Shown in pieces: positions 1 to 7,501 of a DNA stretch of 64,000 bases. How positions within the stretch are numbered: the stretch's first letter is position 1; every line of letters begins with the position of its first letter. The position numbers were made by a program, and so were the translations under genes. Under the pieces are notes generated by a model that was not told where the DNA came from, made no database searches, and worked only from the letters and a program-made list of their open reading frames with translations. Location: the NCBI GenBank assembly GCA_902775475.1, contig CACYME010000021.1, positions 24,814-88,813 on the forward strand, in the 5' to 3' direction. Source of the stretch: an uncultured Prevotellaceae bacterium. Lineage in GTDB: Bacteria; Bacteroidota; Bacteroidia; Bacteroidales; Bacteroidaceae.

Positions 1-2
1 GC

Positions 3-560
3 AACATCAACATCACGGGCTGCGTGGTGAAGCCCTCCAGCGACCAGTCGAGCCAGTTCTTCGGCGACCCGTCGAAGCGCGGCACGTCGGCCATCTCGTT
101 AGAGATTACCGACGGCGGCACGATGGAGAATGTCAACGTGAGCAACATCGTCGTCGAGGGCACCGAGTCGCCCATCTTCATCCGCCTGGGCAACCGCGCC
201 CGCAGCTATGCCGAGGGCATCGCCGTGGAGCGCGTGGGCACCATGCGCGGCCTGCACCTGAGCGACATCACCGTAAACGGTGCCGGGCGCACGGGCTGCA
301 GCATCACCGGCCTGCCCGGCCACCCGGTGGAGGACGTGTGGCTCAGCCGCATCACCATCCGCCAGCAGGGCGGCTGCCAGGCCGTGGACATCCCCGACGA
401 CGAAAAGGAAAAGGACTATCCCGAGGCCACCATGTGGGGTGTGCTGCCCGCGAAGGGTTTCTTCGTGCGCCACGCCCGCCACATCGTTTTCAGCGACGTA
501 GAAATCAGCTGCGCCGAAAACGACCTGCGCCCCGAATACGTTAAAGTCGATGTAAAGTAA
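3..560 (+). CDS. GH28-like beta-helix glycoside hydrolase, 3' part
   Basis: The gene is cut by the left window edge; 185 codons remain, ending in TAA at 558-560. The visible protein is a series of short rungs (SNIVVEGT, SDITVNG, SRITIRQ, SDVEISC) with regular polar/hydrophobic alternation, as in a right-handed parallel beta-helix. Wording such as EITDGGTMENVNVSNI is typical of the C-terminal half of GH28 polygalacturonase/rhamnogalacturonase-like enzymes. The catalytic Asp region would lie upstream of the window and cannot be checked. It would fit the pectin theme of the GH88 and GH105 genes further along. It is convergent with the permease gene at 595. Confidence 0.72.
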   Translation, partial: NINITGCVVKPSSDQSSQFFGDPSKRGTSAISLEITDGGTMENVNVSNIVVEGTESPIFIRLGNRARSYAEGIAVERVGTMRGLHLSDITVNGAGRTGCSITGLPGHPVEDVWLSRITIRQQGGCQAVDIPDDEKEKDYPEATMWGVLPAKGFFVRHARHIVFSDVEISCAENDLRPEYVKVDVK

Positions 561-594
561 ATACCTACCAAACCTACCAAACCTACAAGACGGG

Positions 595-2988
595 TCACTC
601 ACTCTTGATGCTATGTATCGGGTTCTCGTTGGCCGTTCGCCAGCTCTGGATGACGACGGTGCCCAGCGTGATGAGGGCAACGATGAGGAGCGCCAGCGGG
701 AAGAGCCACCAGTAGACGGGCGTTCGCTCAACAAACGACTGAAGCCATTGGCGCCCAAAATACCAGGCCAGCGGAGCACCCACGGCGAAGCTCACGGCCA
801 GCAGCCACACATAGCGGCGGCAGAGCAGGCGCAGCACCTCGGCCGTCGTTGAGCCGAAGACCTTGCGGATGCCTATCTCCTTGCGGCGGTATTCGGTTTC
901 GAACATCGTCAGGCAGAATACTCCAATCAGCGTGATGACCAGACAGACGGCGCAGAACCAGCCCACCTGGCTGATGAAGCGGAACTCGTCCTGATAGAGC
1001 TGTTCCAGCTGCTCATCGAGGAACTGCACCTCGATGTCCTCGCCGCCACTCATGCTGGTCAGTTTGTCGTGCAGCTGGCGGCGCATCTGCAACTTGTCAA
1101 TGCCCTTGGACACACGCACGTTCACCACATTCGCCATGTCGTAGGCCTTAACATATCGGTTGCCCATGACGAGGAAGGCCACGGGCTCCTGCGTGCGGTC
1201 CTTACGCGTGGAGGCATAGCGGATGTCCTCGCAGATGCCCACCACGGGCATGTCGTTCTTCAGCAGCTCCTTGTCAATCTCCACCCACGGCCACTGGCGG
1301 CGGGCCGCCTCGTTGATGATATAGACGTCGCCGTCGTGCTCGTTGAAGTCGCGGCCTTCCACTATCTTGATGCCCATCGTCTTCAAGTAATGGCAGTCCA
1401 CGGGCATGCAGGTGAAGGTGATGGTGTGCTCGTCGTCGCCCCGACCCCAGCCCATATAGCTGTCCCTGGTGCCCAGCATGAAGCGCGAGTAGCTCACGTT
1501 GCTCACGCCGCCCAGCTGCATCAGCTCGCCACGCACGGCCTCCTTCTTGTCCATCAGCTCGTCGTTTAGGACGGCGCAGAGCACCTCGTCCTTCTGGAAG
1601 CCGTAGTCGCTCTGATAGATGAAACGGCTCTGCAGGAGCAGGATGCCGATGTAGCTCACCATGAGCAGGGCGATGCCCAGCTGCAGGCCCACGAGCATGG
1701 TGCGCAGCCGCCGGCCCTTGGGCGTCAGTCCGAACGAGCCTTTCAGCACCAGTGCGGGCTGGAACGAGGTGGCGAAGAAGGCGGGATAGGTGCCCGCCGC
1801 CAACCCTACGCCCACGGCCAGCGCCACCATCAGGGCCACTGTCTGCCAGTGGTCGCCCAGAGCCAGGCTGCCCTGCAGCAGTCTGGTATGCTGCGATGTC
1901 ATCGCAGCACAGAGCAGGAGCGCCAGCCCACAGGCCAGCAACGCCGTGACCACGCTCTCGCCGACGAGGCCCAGGCGCAGACGGCCCACGCCCTCGCCCA
2001 GCACGCGACGGGTGTTGATGCCCTTGATGCGCATGGGGCTCTCGGCCAGCGTGAAATTGAGGAAGTTAATGGCGGCAATAACGATGATGAGCACGCAGGC
2101 CAGCTCCAGCACGAAAAGCATGGCGGGGTTGCCCTTGTCGCCGTCGGCCACGCCCGAGAAGTAGGTCTCGCTGATGGGCCGTAGGCGGAACTCCTCGCCG
2201 CCGAAGTGGGCGTCGAACTGCCGCTCGAACTCAGCCTTGTCGGCCTCCACCATGTCGCCGCGGTCCAGGGCGTCGCCCATCAGCTGCTGCATCAGCTGCT
2301 GCTTCACCTGCTTGCCGAAGCCCTGCAGCAGCGTCGTGGCATCCACGCCCGGGAGCAGCTTCACGAAGAGGTTGTAGCTCCACTCGCTCAGGTCTTCCAT
2401 GGCAAAGGACGTAGGATAATAGATGTGGTTCTTCATCGAGCAGTTGTCGGGGAAGTCCTCGTAGACGCCGTGCACGGTGAGCGTGTCGGTCTTGTGGCAG
2501 AACGACTGCCCCACGGCATCTACCCGTCCGTAGAGCTTGCGGGCCAGCGAGGCGGGGATGAGTGCGCTTTTCTCGCCATAGTCGTCCCAGCTGAGCCGTC
2601 CGTCGAGGCAGCGGGCAGCGATGGCACCGAAGGGCGTCAGGTTCGTGCCCGTGACCTGATGCTCCACCTGGCGGTCGCCCACCACGATGAGCCTGCTCTC
2701 AGACCAGCAGGCCAGCTCGCTCACGGCCTCCACCTGCGGCATCTGGGCGATGATGGCATGCATGCGACGGTTGCAGTAGGTGCCCCACGCGGCCTCGGCG
2801 TTCATCTTCGTCTCCAGTCGGTAGACGCGGTCGCCGTCGGCGATGTTCCTATTGTACGAGCGGTTGTAGTCCACCTGCGTCATCAGCAGGAAGAAGGCGG
2901 CGAAGGCCACCGTGAGGCCCGCCAGGTTCAGCGTCGTGGCGGTCTTGAAGCGGCGCGCCATGTGCCAGCTGTTCTTCAGTATGTTCAT
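595..2988 (-). CDS. FtsX/MacB-type ABC transporter permease
   Basis: 797 residues. A first membrane segment lies at about 18-38, followed by a MacB-type extracytoplasmic core (about 40-285). A three-helix FtsX block comes next (about 290-410), then a linking helix (about 428-450), a second extracytoplasmic domain, and a final FtsX block (about 680-790). This duplicated 8-helix layout is usual for Bacteroidales permeases of MacB-like export systems. No ATPase gene is adjacent; the adaptor at 9746 and the second permease at 4115 are the nearest likely partners. The ATG at 2988 follows a TACCTTTG box by about 25 bases. The exported substrate is unknown. Confidence 0.9.
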   Translation of the reverse strand: MNILKNSWHMARRFKTATTLNLAGLTVAFAAFFLLMTQVDYNRSYNRNIADGDRVYRLETKMNAEAAWGTYCNRRMHAIIAQMPQVEAVSELACWSESRLIVVGDRQVEHQVTGTNLTPFGAIAARCLDGRLSWDDYGEKSALIPASLARKLYGRVDAVGQSFCHKTDTLTVHGVYEDFPDNCSMKNHIYYPTSFAMEDLSEWSYNLFVKLLPGVDATTLLQGFGKQVKQQLMQQLMGDALDRGDMVEADKAEFERQFDAHFGGEEFRLRPISETYFSGVADGDKGNPAMLFVLELACVLIIVIAAINFLNFTLAESPMRIKGINTRRVLGEGVGRLRLGLVGESVVTALLACGLALLLCAAMTSQHTRLLQGSLALGDHWQTVALMVALAVGVGLAAGTYPAFFATSFQPALVLKGSFGLTPKGRRLRTMLVGLQLGIALLMVSYIGILLLQSRFIYQSDYGFQKDEVLCAVLNDELMDKKEAVRGELMQLGGVSNVSYSRFMLGTRDSYMGWGRGDDEHTITFTCMPVDCHYLKTMGIKIVEGRDFNEHDGDVYIINEAARRQWPWVEIDKELLKNDMPVVGICEDIRYASTRKDRTQEPVAFLVMGNRYVKAYDMANVVNVRVSKGIDKLQMRRQLHDKLTSMSGGEDIEVQFLDEQLEQLYQDEFRFISQVGWFCAVCLVITLIGVFCLTMFETEYRRKEIGIRKVFGSTTAEVLRLLCRRYVWLLAVSFAVGAPLAWYFGRQWLQSFVERTPVYWWLFPLALLIVALITLGTVVIQSWRTANENPIHSIKSE

Positions 2989-3013
2989 TGTTCTGCTTTG
3001 CTAAAAAACGCCA

Positions 3014-3021
3014 CAAAGGTA
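3014..3021 (-). promoter_or_regulatory. -7 box TACCTTTG of the 595-2988 permease gene
   Basis: Perfect Bacteroidetes -7 motif (TAnnTTTG) 25 bases before the ATG. A TGTC...GACA element begins 49 bases upstream of it, at 3071. Confidence 0.75.
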
Positions 3022-3070
3022 AGCAGAAAAAGCAGAACCGCCAAGGCTCGCGGCCCCGACGGAAGCAGAT

Positions 3071-3110
3071 TGTCTAAAAATTATACACTTCGCTGTATGA
3101 TTCTTTGACA
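3071..3110. promoter_or_regulatory. TGTC...GACA inverted-repeat element, copy 1
   Basis: A 40-base element with outer half-sites TGTCtAAA and TTTGACA and an inner ATACA/TGTAT hairpin with a CTTCGC loop. Its near edge lies 49 bases upstream of the -7 box of the permease gene. Very similar elements occur at 3996, 6581, 11084 and 12183. Confidence 0.6.
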
Positions 3111-3164
3111 GAATGGTGGCAGGCAGAGAGCTGTCACAGCTGTCCGCCTGCCGAGAGAGAGAAT

Positions 3165-3282
3165 TAGCCCCACCCCCTTGCCCCTCCCAAGGGAGGGGAG
3201 TAGTTACTTTTGCTTGCAGAATCATCTGCGAAAGGCCTATATTCCCCTCCCAGGGTGGGGCTGGAGGGAGGGGACAGTTCCC
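3165..3282. repeat. G/C-rich palindromic intergenic repeat
   Basis: Intergenic DNA containing CCCCTCCCAAGGGAGGGG, a perfect 18-base palindrome, and a second related copy (CCCCTCCCAGG...) around 3245. It lies just downstream of the DUF3836 gene and may serve as its terminator. I see no coding signal in it. Confidence 0.5.
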
Positions 3283-3846
3283 TTATCTCTGCTGCGTGAG
3301 CAGTTCGTCGCGCAGCAGCGGCAGGTTGTTCACGGCCACGAGCCACGCCAGCTGGTAGGGTTGCGAACCTGAGGCGCGATGATAGGTGTAGACGTGGTTC
3401 ACGCTCGTGTCGGGAAGCAGGGTGTAGGTGGTCTTGTCGAGCGGCTCGTCGAAGCTGCCCTTGCGCGGGTTCCAGCGGCTGTACTCCACGCTGTAGGCTC
3501 CCGTCGTGGTGGTGTAGTCGAGCCTGCCGGTGCACACCCACTGGCCCTGATGCCAGCGGTGGGTGGTGCGGCTGAGCAGCAGGCCGTCGGCATCGTAGGC
3601 ATAGTCGTACTGGTAGCGCGGCCTCAGACTGACGGCGCCACGGCGGCCCCACCGGCGCTCGTAGACGAAGGCCGTGGCGATACGGCCGTCGGCGTTGCGC
3701 TCCACATTGTAGGCGAAGTCGCCCTCGGTGCCGTTCATGGCCTGTTCATAGACGTCGCTGATGGTCTCAGCGGTGAGCACTTGTGCCTTCGTGGCCAGCG
3801 TGGCCAGGCACATCACGGTTGCAAAGAATAGCTTTTTCATTGTCAT
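3283..3846 (-). CDS. DUF3836-like secreted protein
   Basis: 187 residues from the ATG at 3846 (MTMKKLFF). A Sec signal peptide with cleavage near ATKAQ is clear. The mature part contains short two-strand repeats (YNVERNADGRIATAFVYE, YDYAYDADGLLLSRTTHRW, YSVEYSRWNPRKGSFDE) resembling the YD-like strand pairs of DUF3836 proteins, which are restricted to Bacteroidetes and have no known function. An upstream extension of the reading frame lacks a signal sequence and is not used. The gene sits between the two permeases and shares their promoter-linked TGTC...GACA element, so it may be co-regulated with them. ATG 3840 is an equally possible start. Confidence 0.7.
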   Translation of the reverse strand: MTMKKLFFATVMCLATLATKAQVLTAETISDVYEQAMNGTEGDFAYNVERNADGRIATAFVYERRWGRRGAVSLRPRYQYDYAYDADGLLLSRTTHRWHQGQWVCTGRLDYTTTTGAYSVEYSRWNPRKGSFDEPLDKTTYTLLPDTSVNHVYTYHRASGSQPYQLAWLVAVNNLPLLRDELLTQQR

Positions 3847-3939
3847 GCAGTGTTTAATGGTTATTGTTCTTTTTTTTATAATACACGCAGGCGTCACCGT
3901 TTGTGGCACGCTGCCCGCGCTTTTTCTTTTTCACACTGC

Positions 3940-3947
3940 AAAGTTAG
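3940..3947 (-). promoter_or_regulatory. -7 box TAACTTTG of the DUF3836 gene
   Basis: TAnnTTTG motif about 93 bases before the ATG at 3846. The TGTC...GACA element starts 48 bases upstream of it. Confidence 0.65.
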
Positions 3948-3995
3948 CACCTTTCCCCTGCCCTTCCAATCTTTTTCCCTGCCGCAGAGGCGGGT

Positions 3996-4035
3996 TGTCA
4001 AATCTTTATACACTTCGTTGTATGATTCTTTGACA
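3996..4035. promoter_or_regulatory. TGTC...GACA inverted-repeat element, copy 2
   Basis: The best-paired copy: TGTCAAATC at 3996-4004 faces GATT-ct-TTTGACA at 4024-4035, with an inner ATACA/TGTAT stem (4008-4012/4019-4023). It is 48 bases upstream of the -7 box of the DUF3836 gene. Confidence 0.6.
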
Positions 4036-4045
4036 CCGTCCGCAA

Positions 4046-4089
4046 AAAATCCGACGTGGGCGGACAGAAATACGCCTGCGTCGGATTTT
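4046..4089 (-). terminator. Hairpin after the second permease gene
   Basis: AAAATCCGACG (4046-4056) pairs perfectly with CGTCGGATTTT (4079-4089). Read on the minus strand the 3' arm ends in TTTT, 26 bases after the stop codon at 4115, so it is a plausible intrinsic terminator for that gene. Confidence 0.55.
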
Positions 4090-4114
4090 CGCAAACCGAG
4101 GTTCCATTCGTTTG

Positions 4115-6505
4115 CTACTCGCTCTTCAGGTAGCGCACGGGATTGCCCACAGCCACGCGCCAGCAGCCCAGCGCCACCACACCGAGTACCACGGCCAGCA
4201 CCGCCAGTGCCCCCGCGAGGAAGAGCCACGGCACGAGCGGTGTCTGCTCGCTGAACTGCTGCAGCCAGAGGCGGGCTACGAAGAAGGCCGCCAGCGCCCC
4301 CACCACCACGGCGGGCACGGCCACGCGGAGCACATCGCGCAGGAACAGGGCGAGCACCTCGCGGATGCGGGCACCGTTCACCTTGCGGATGGCTATCTCC
4401 TTCTGCCGACGGCTCACCTCACCCGCCATGTAGCCGATGAGGGCGATGAGGGCGATGACGAGCGTCACCAGTCCGCCGATGAGCACCATCTGGCGGAAGG
4501 AGCGCGAGTCGTTGTAGAGCTGGGTAATGAGGTTGGTATAGGGCTCGAGCACCACGTCGCTCGTGGGCAGCAGCTCCTGAATGCGGCGGTTGGCCTCTTG
4601 CAGCGCCTCGGCCGTGCGGTGGTGGAAGCGCACCCAGACGACGGGCATCTGGACATCGGGTGTCTTGCGGTAGAACATAATCGACGGGCGTTCATCGGCC
4701 TGAGCGATGCTGCCTAAGCGGATGTCGGGGTAGATGCCCACGATGGTGAGCGCGATGCCGCCGAACGACGAGCAGTGCACCTGCTGGCCCAGCGCCGTGT
4801 CCCAGCCTGCCAGCTGCTTCATGCGTTGCTCGAAGCGCTGGCTCACCATCACCTCGCTGATGCTGTCGCTGCCCTCGGTGAACGTGCGGCCTGCCACGAC
4901 GGGGATGTCCAGCGTCTTCAGGAAGCCGTCGCCCGTGAAGTAGAGGTCGGCCACGTTCATGTATTCCCGGGGGTCGTCGGGCAGCGTGATATTGTCGCCG
5001 CTCTGGAAGTCGGCGAGCACCACGGTCGAGGTGGTGACGCTCTTCACCGACGACAGCTTGCGCAGCTCCTCGATGAGCAGCTGCTTCTGCTGGGTGTTAA
5101 GTTCCCGACGGTGGTAGACGGCCATGTCGCGGTATTCGTAGCCAGGCTCGTCGTTCACCATGAGCTGATACTGGCGGTTGATGATGCCGAGCAGCGTCAG
5201 CAGGAAGCTGGCACAGGCAAACTGCACGCCGAGGAGGACGAGCTTCCAGTGGCGGTGGCTCTGCCGATAGCGGCGGAAGGCCACGGCCACGGGCACACGG
5301 GCATAGAGCCAGCTGGGCACCAGCCCCGTGACGAGCAGCACCAGCAGGGCCACCAGCGACAGCCATCGCCACGACACGGCCACAAGCGACAGCAGCGGCG
5401 CTCCCGTCAGGTGCTCTGCCACGTCGCGGAAGAGGTAGAGCAGCGCCCCCGCCAGCAGCATGGCCAGCAGCAGATGGACCACGGCCTCGGCCATCACCAT
5501 AGTATATATATTGTGGCGCTGGGCACCGTAGCACTTGTGCACGGCCATCTCCTTCGCCCGTCCCGTGATGCTGCCCACGACGATGAGCAGATAGTTCATC
5601 ACGGCGCAGAAGATGAGCACGAAGGCCAGGATGCTGAGAATCCACATCATGCGCCGATGGGCCGGGTCCTTGGTGTTGAACTGCGTAATGGGTGTGAACG
5701 TGAACCCCATCTCCACGCCGGCTTCGCTCAGCTCCTCCACGTCGACGTTCTCCCGCATCATCTTCTGCCACAGCGGCTTCAGGGCTTCGGGCTGCGTGCC
5801 CTCGGCCAGTCGCACGAAGCTGCGGTAGCGGTCGTTGCCCACCCAGTTGTCGCGCCCGTCCCACGTCAACCGCGTGATGGTAGGCATGGCCAGCAGCACG
5901 TCGAGGTCGTTGAGCATGGAGTTGAGGGGGATGTCCTCGAAGACGCCGCCCACGGTAAGGGGCAGGCTCTCGGTGTCGTTGAGGTAGATTTTCATGCCTA
6001 TCACCTCGGCCAGGGCACGCTTCCCCGAGGCCGAGGACAGCTTCTCCATCATCGACCGCGGAATCATGCAGTAGTCGGTGCGCGACAGCACCTCCTTAGG
6101 GTCCCCGGCCAGCACCCGGAAGGGGAACACGTCGAAGAAACAGCTGTCCACCAGCACTACGTTGGCACGCAGCCGGTGGTTGTCGTCGGTCACGATGCGG
6201 AAGTCGTCGAACACGCGGGTGAAGCGGGTAGCGGCCTCCACCTGTGGGCAATAGCGCCTCAGCCCCGGCGCGATGGCCCCCGCACACTGCGGGTATTCCT
6301 TGTATTCGCCTTCGCGCACGATGGTTTCGCTCACCACATAGGTGCGCTGGCTGGTGGGGAAGAAGCTGTCGAAGCTGCCCTCGAAGGCCACCTTGCCTAC
6401 CAGCACCACGCCGGCAGCCAGCGCCACGCCCAGACAGACAATCTTCACCACATTGTGCTGTCCCCGCCGACCCAGGGCGAGGAATGCTTTCAGAATCTGT
6501 TTCAT
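4115..6505 (-). CDS. FtsX/MacB-type ABC transporter permease (second)
   Basis: 796 residues from the ATG at 6505; a longer frame starting at TTG 6526 begins inside the -7 box and is rejected. Layout matches the 595-2988 permease: one N-terminal helix (about 18-37), an extracytoplasmic core, a three-helix FtsX block (about 280-420), a linking helix, a second extracytoplasmic domain and a C-terminal FtsX block with the cytoplasmic loop GEVSRRQKEIAIRKVNGAR. That loop (RKEIAIRKxxGA) is the usual ATPase-contact region of these permeases. The two permeases are only distantly similar, so they are paralogues rather than a recent duplication. Their ATPase is not in the window. Confidence 0.9.
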   Translation of the reverse strand: MKQILKAFLALGRRGQHNVVKIVCLGVALAAGVVLVGKVAFEGSFDSFFPTSQRTYVVSETIVREGEYKEYPQCAGAIAPGLRRYCPQVEAATRFTRVFDDFRIVTDDNHRLRANVVLVDSCFFDVFPFRVLAGDPKEVLSRTDYCMIPRSMMEKLSSASGKRALAEVIGMKIYLNDTESLPLTVGGVFEDIPLNSMLNDLDVLLAMPTITRLTWDGRDNWVGNDRYRSFVRLAEGTQPEALKPLWQKMMRENVDVEELSEAGVEMGFTFTPITQFNTKDPAHRRMMWILSILAFVLIFCAVMNYLLIVVGSITGRAKEMAVHKCYGAQRHNIYTMVMAEAVVHLLLAMLLAGALLYLFRDVAEHLTGAPLLSLVAVSWRWLSLVALLVLLVTGLVPSWLYARVPVAVAFRRYRQSHRHWKLVLLGVQFACASFLLTLLGIINRQYQLMVNDEPGYEYRDMAVYHRRELNTQQKQLLIEELRKLSSVKSVTTSTVVLADFQSGDNITLPDDPREYMNVADLYFTGDGFLKTLDIPVVAGRTFTEGSDSISEVMVSQRFEQRMKQLAGWDTALGQQVHCSSFGGIALTIVGIYPDIRLGSIAQADERPSIMFYRKTPDVQMPVVWVRFHHRTAEALQEANRRIQELLPTSDVVLEPYTNLITQLYNDSRSFRQMVLIGGLVTLVIALIALIGYMAGEVSRRQKEIAIRKVNGARIREVLALFLRDVLRVAVPAVVVGALAAFFVARLWLQQFSEQTPLVPWLFLAGALAVLAVVLGVVALGCWRVAVGNPVRYLKSE

Positions 6506-6523
6506 CTTTATCCAGTTTTGCTG

Positions 6524-6531
6524 CAAAGGTA
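6524..6531 (-). promoter_or_regulatory. -7 box TACCTTTG of the 4115-6505 permease gene
   Basis: Perfect -7 motif 18 bases before the ATG. The shared TGTC...GACA element starts 49 bases upstream of it. Confidence 0.75.
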
Positions 6532-6576
6532 CGCCAAAATGGCGGAACGGCCAAGCACGGGAAGGCCGTCTGTTGC

Positions 6577-6624
6577 AGATTGTCTAAAAATTATACACCT
6601 CGCCGTCCAACTTTTAGACAATCT
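6577..6624. promoter_or_regulatory. TGTC...GACA inverted-repeat element, copy 3 (divergent promoter)
   Basis: A perfect 13-bp inverted repeat, AGATTGTCTAAAA (6577-6589) and TTTTAGACAATCT (6612-6624). It lies between two divergent -7 boxes: its TGTC edge (6581) is 49 bases from the permease box, and its GACA edge (6620) is 30 bases from the regulator box. Confidence 0.7.
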
Positions 6625-6650
6625 TAACGCTGTGTTAGGAGAAAAATGCC

Positions 6651-6658
6651 TATCTTTG
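6651..6658 (+). promoter_or_regulatory. -7 box TATCTTTG of the membrane winged-helix regulator
   Basis: Perfect motif only four bases before the ATG at 6663, so the message should be leaderless or nearly so. Confidence 0.7.
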
Positions 6659-6662
6659 CAGC

Positions 6663-7388
6663 ATGAAACGAAGTCATGCCCTCATTGTGCTCCTGGTGCT
6701 CATCGGCAGCACCGTCGTCAGCAGCCTCTACGGCTACGGCAGCGCCAAGGCCCGTGTGGACGCCGACCTGCGGCAGGCCCTGGCGCTGACCATGCAGGAA
6801 CAGCCCTCCGACGTCATCACCGCCGACACCATCCGCGTGTTCAACAGTCATCTGCAGATGGCCGAGCTGCGTGGACGCGCCACACTGGCCGTCGACACGC
6901 GCCAGCGCCACTTCCGCTGCTACGCCCACTGTTCCGAGGCCACGGTGTTCAGCCTCTCTGACCAGCGTCCGGCGACAGCGCTGCTGATGCTCACCGCTGC
7001 ATGGGCCGCGCTGTGCCTCTTCTTGCGCAGGGGCAGGAAGGACCTCGTCCCGGCGGCACTTCCAGCGGCAAAGCCTATCATCTTCAACGCCTCGCCCTCT
7101 CAGGAGTATGGCGGCCTGTGCCTGGCCGACGGCACCTTCATCTCGGCAGCGACGGGCGAGGAGGTGCACCTGACACCCATGCAACACCAGCTCATGGAGC
7201 TCTTCTTCCGCTCGCCCCGCCATGTGCTCTCAAAGACGGAGATTTGCGAAGCTCTCTGGCCGAAGAAAGACGACCCCAGCGAGACGCTCTACACGCTCAT
7301 CCGCCGGCTGAAGCCCATCGTAGAGCAGCATTCGGCGCTCCGCATCGCCTCCGACCGCGGCCGGGCTTACCGCCTGTCGCCCAAATAG
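6663..7388 (+). CDS. Membrane-bound winged-helix transcriptional regulator
   Basis: 241 residues. A hydrophobic segment at about 6-24 and a second at about 103-121 flank an extracytoplasmic stretch of about 75 residues. The C-terminal 80 residues (about 160-240) form an OmpR/PhoB-type winged helix (LTPMQHQLMELFFRSPRHVLSK, then SETLYTLIRRLKPIV and a GRAYRL hairpin). There is no receiver domain. It therefore looks like a one-component sensor-regulator with the DNA-binding domain at the C-terminus, the reverse of CadC/ToxR. It lies directly upstream of the outer-membrane protein gene at 7502, whose promoter has 11-bp-spaced TGTCAG repeats suited to this DNA-binding family. Confidence 0.82.
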   Translation: MKRSHALIVLLVLIGSTVVSSLYGYGSAKARVDADLRQALALTMQEQPSDVITADTIRVFNSHLQMAELRGRATLAVDTRQRHFRCYAHCSEATVFSLSDQRPATALLMLTAAWAALCLFLRRGRKDLVPAALPAAKPIIFNASPSQEYGGLCLADGTFISAATGEEVHLTPMQHQLMELFFRSPRHVLSKTEICEALWPKKDDPSETLYTLIRRLKPIVEQHSALRIASDRGRAYRLSPK

Positions 7389-7395
7389 ATAGCAT

Positions 7396-7436
7396 CTGAC
7401 AACGTCGCTGTCAGCCAATTGTCAGACAAATGTCAG
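7396..7436 (+). promoter_or_regulatory. Triple TGTCAG direct repeat, 11-bp period (operator candidate)
   Basis: TGTCAG occurs at 7409, 7420 and 7431, exactly 11 bp apart, each followed by a similar five-base spacer, with an inverted CTGACA at 7396. One-turn direct repeats of TGTCA type are the classical binding layout of OmpR/PhoB winged helices. The array ends 32 bp upstream of the -7 box at 7469. Confidence 0.65.
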
Positions 7437-7468
7437 GAAGTTTTTTCGACTGTCTCAGAGTCTCTTCA

Positions 7469-7476
7469 TACCTTTG
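7469..7476 (+). promoter_or_regulatory. -7 box TACCTTTG of the outer-membrane protein gene
   Basis: Perfect motif 25 bases before the ATG at 7502. It overlaps the left arm of a 13-bp inverted repeat (AGAGTCTCTTCAT 7457-7469; ATGAAGAGACTCT 7502-7514) whose right arm contains the start codon. Confidence 0.75.
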
Positions 7477-7501
7477 CACCACGTAAACAAAGCAAAGCGA
7501 T

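Noticed and set aside
4775-6961. A 728-codon open frame on the plus strand opposite the second permease gene
   Set aside because: It is antisense to a clear membrane protein, has His/Arg/Val-rich shadow composition without domains, and arises from GC-rich third positions.
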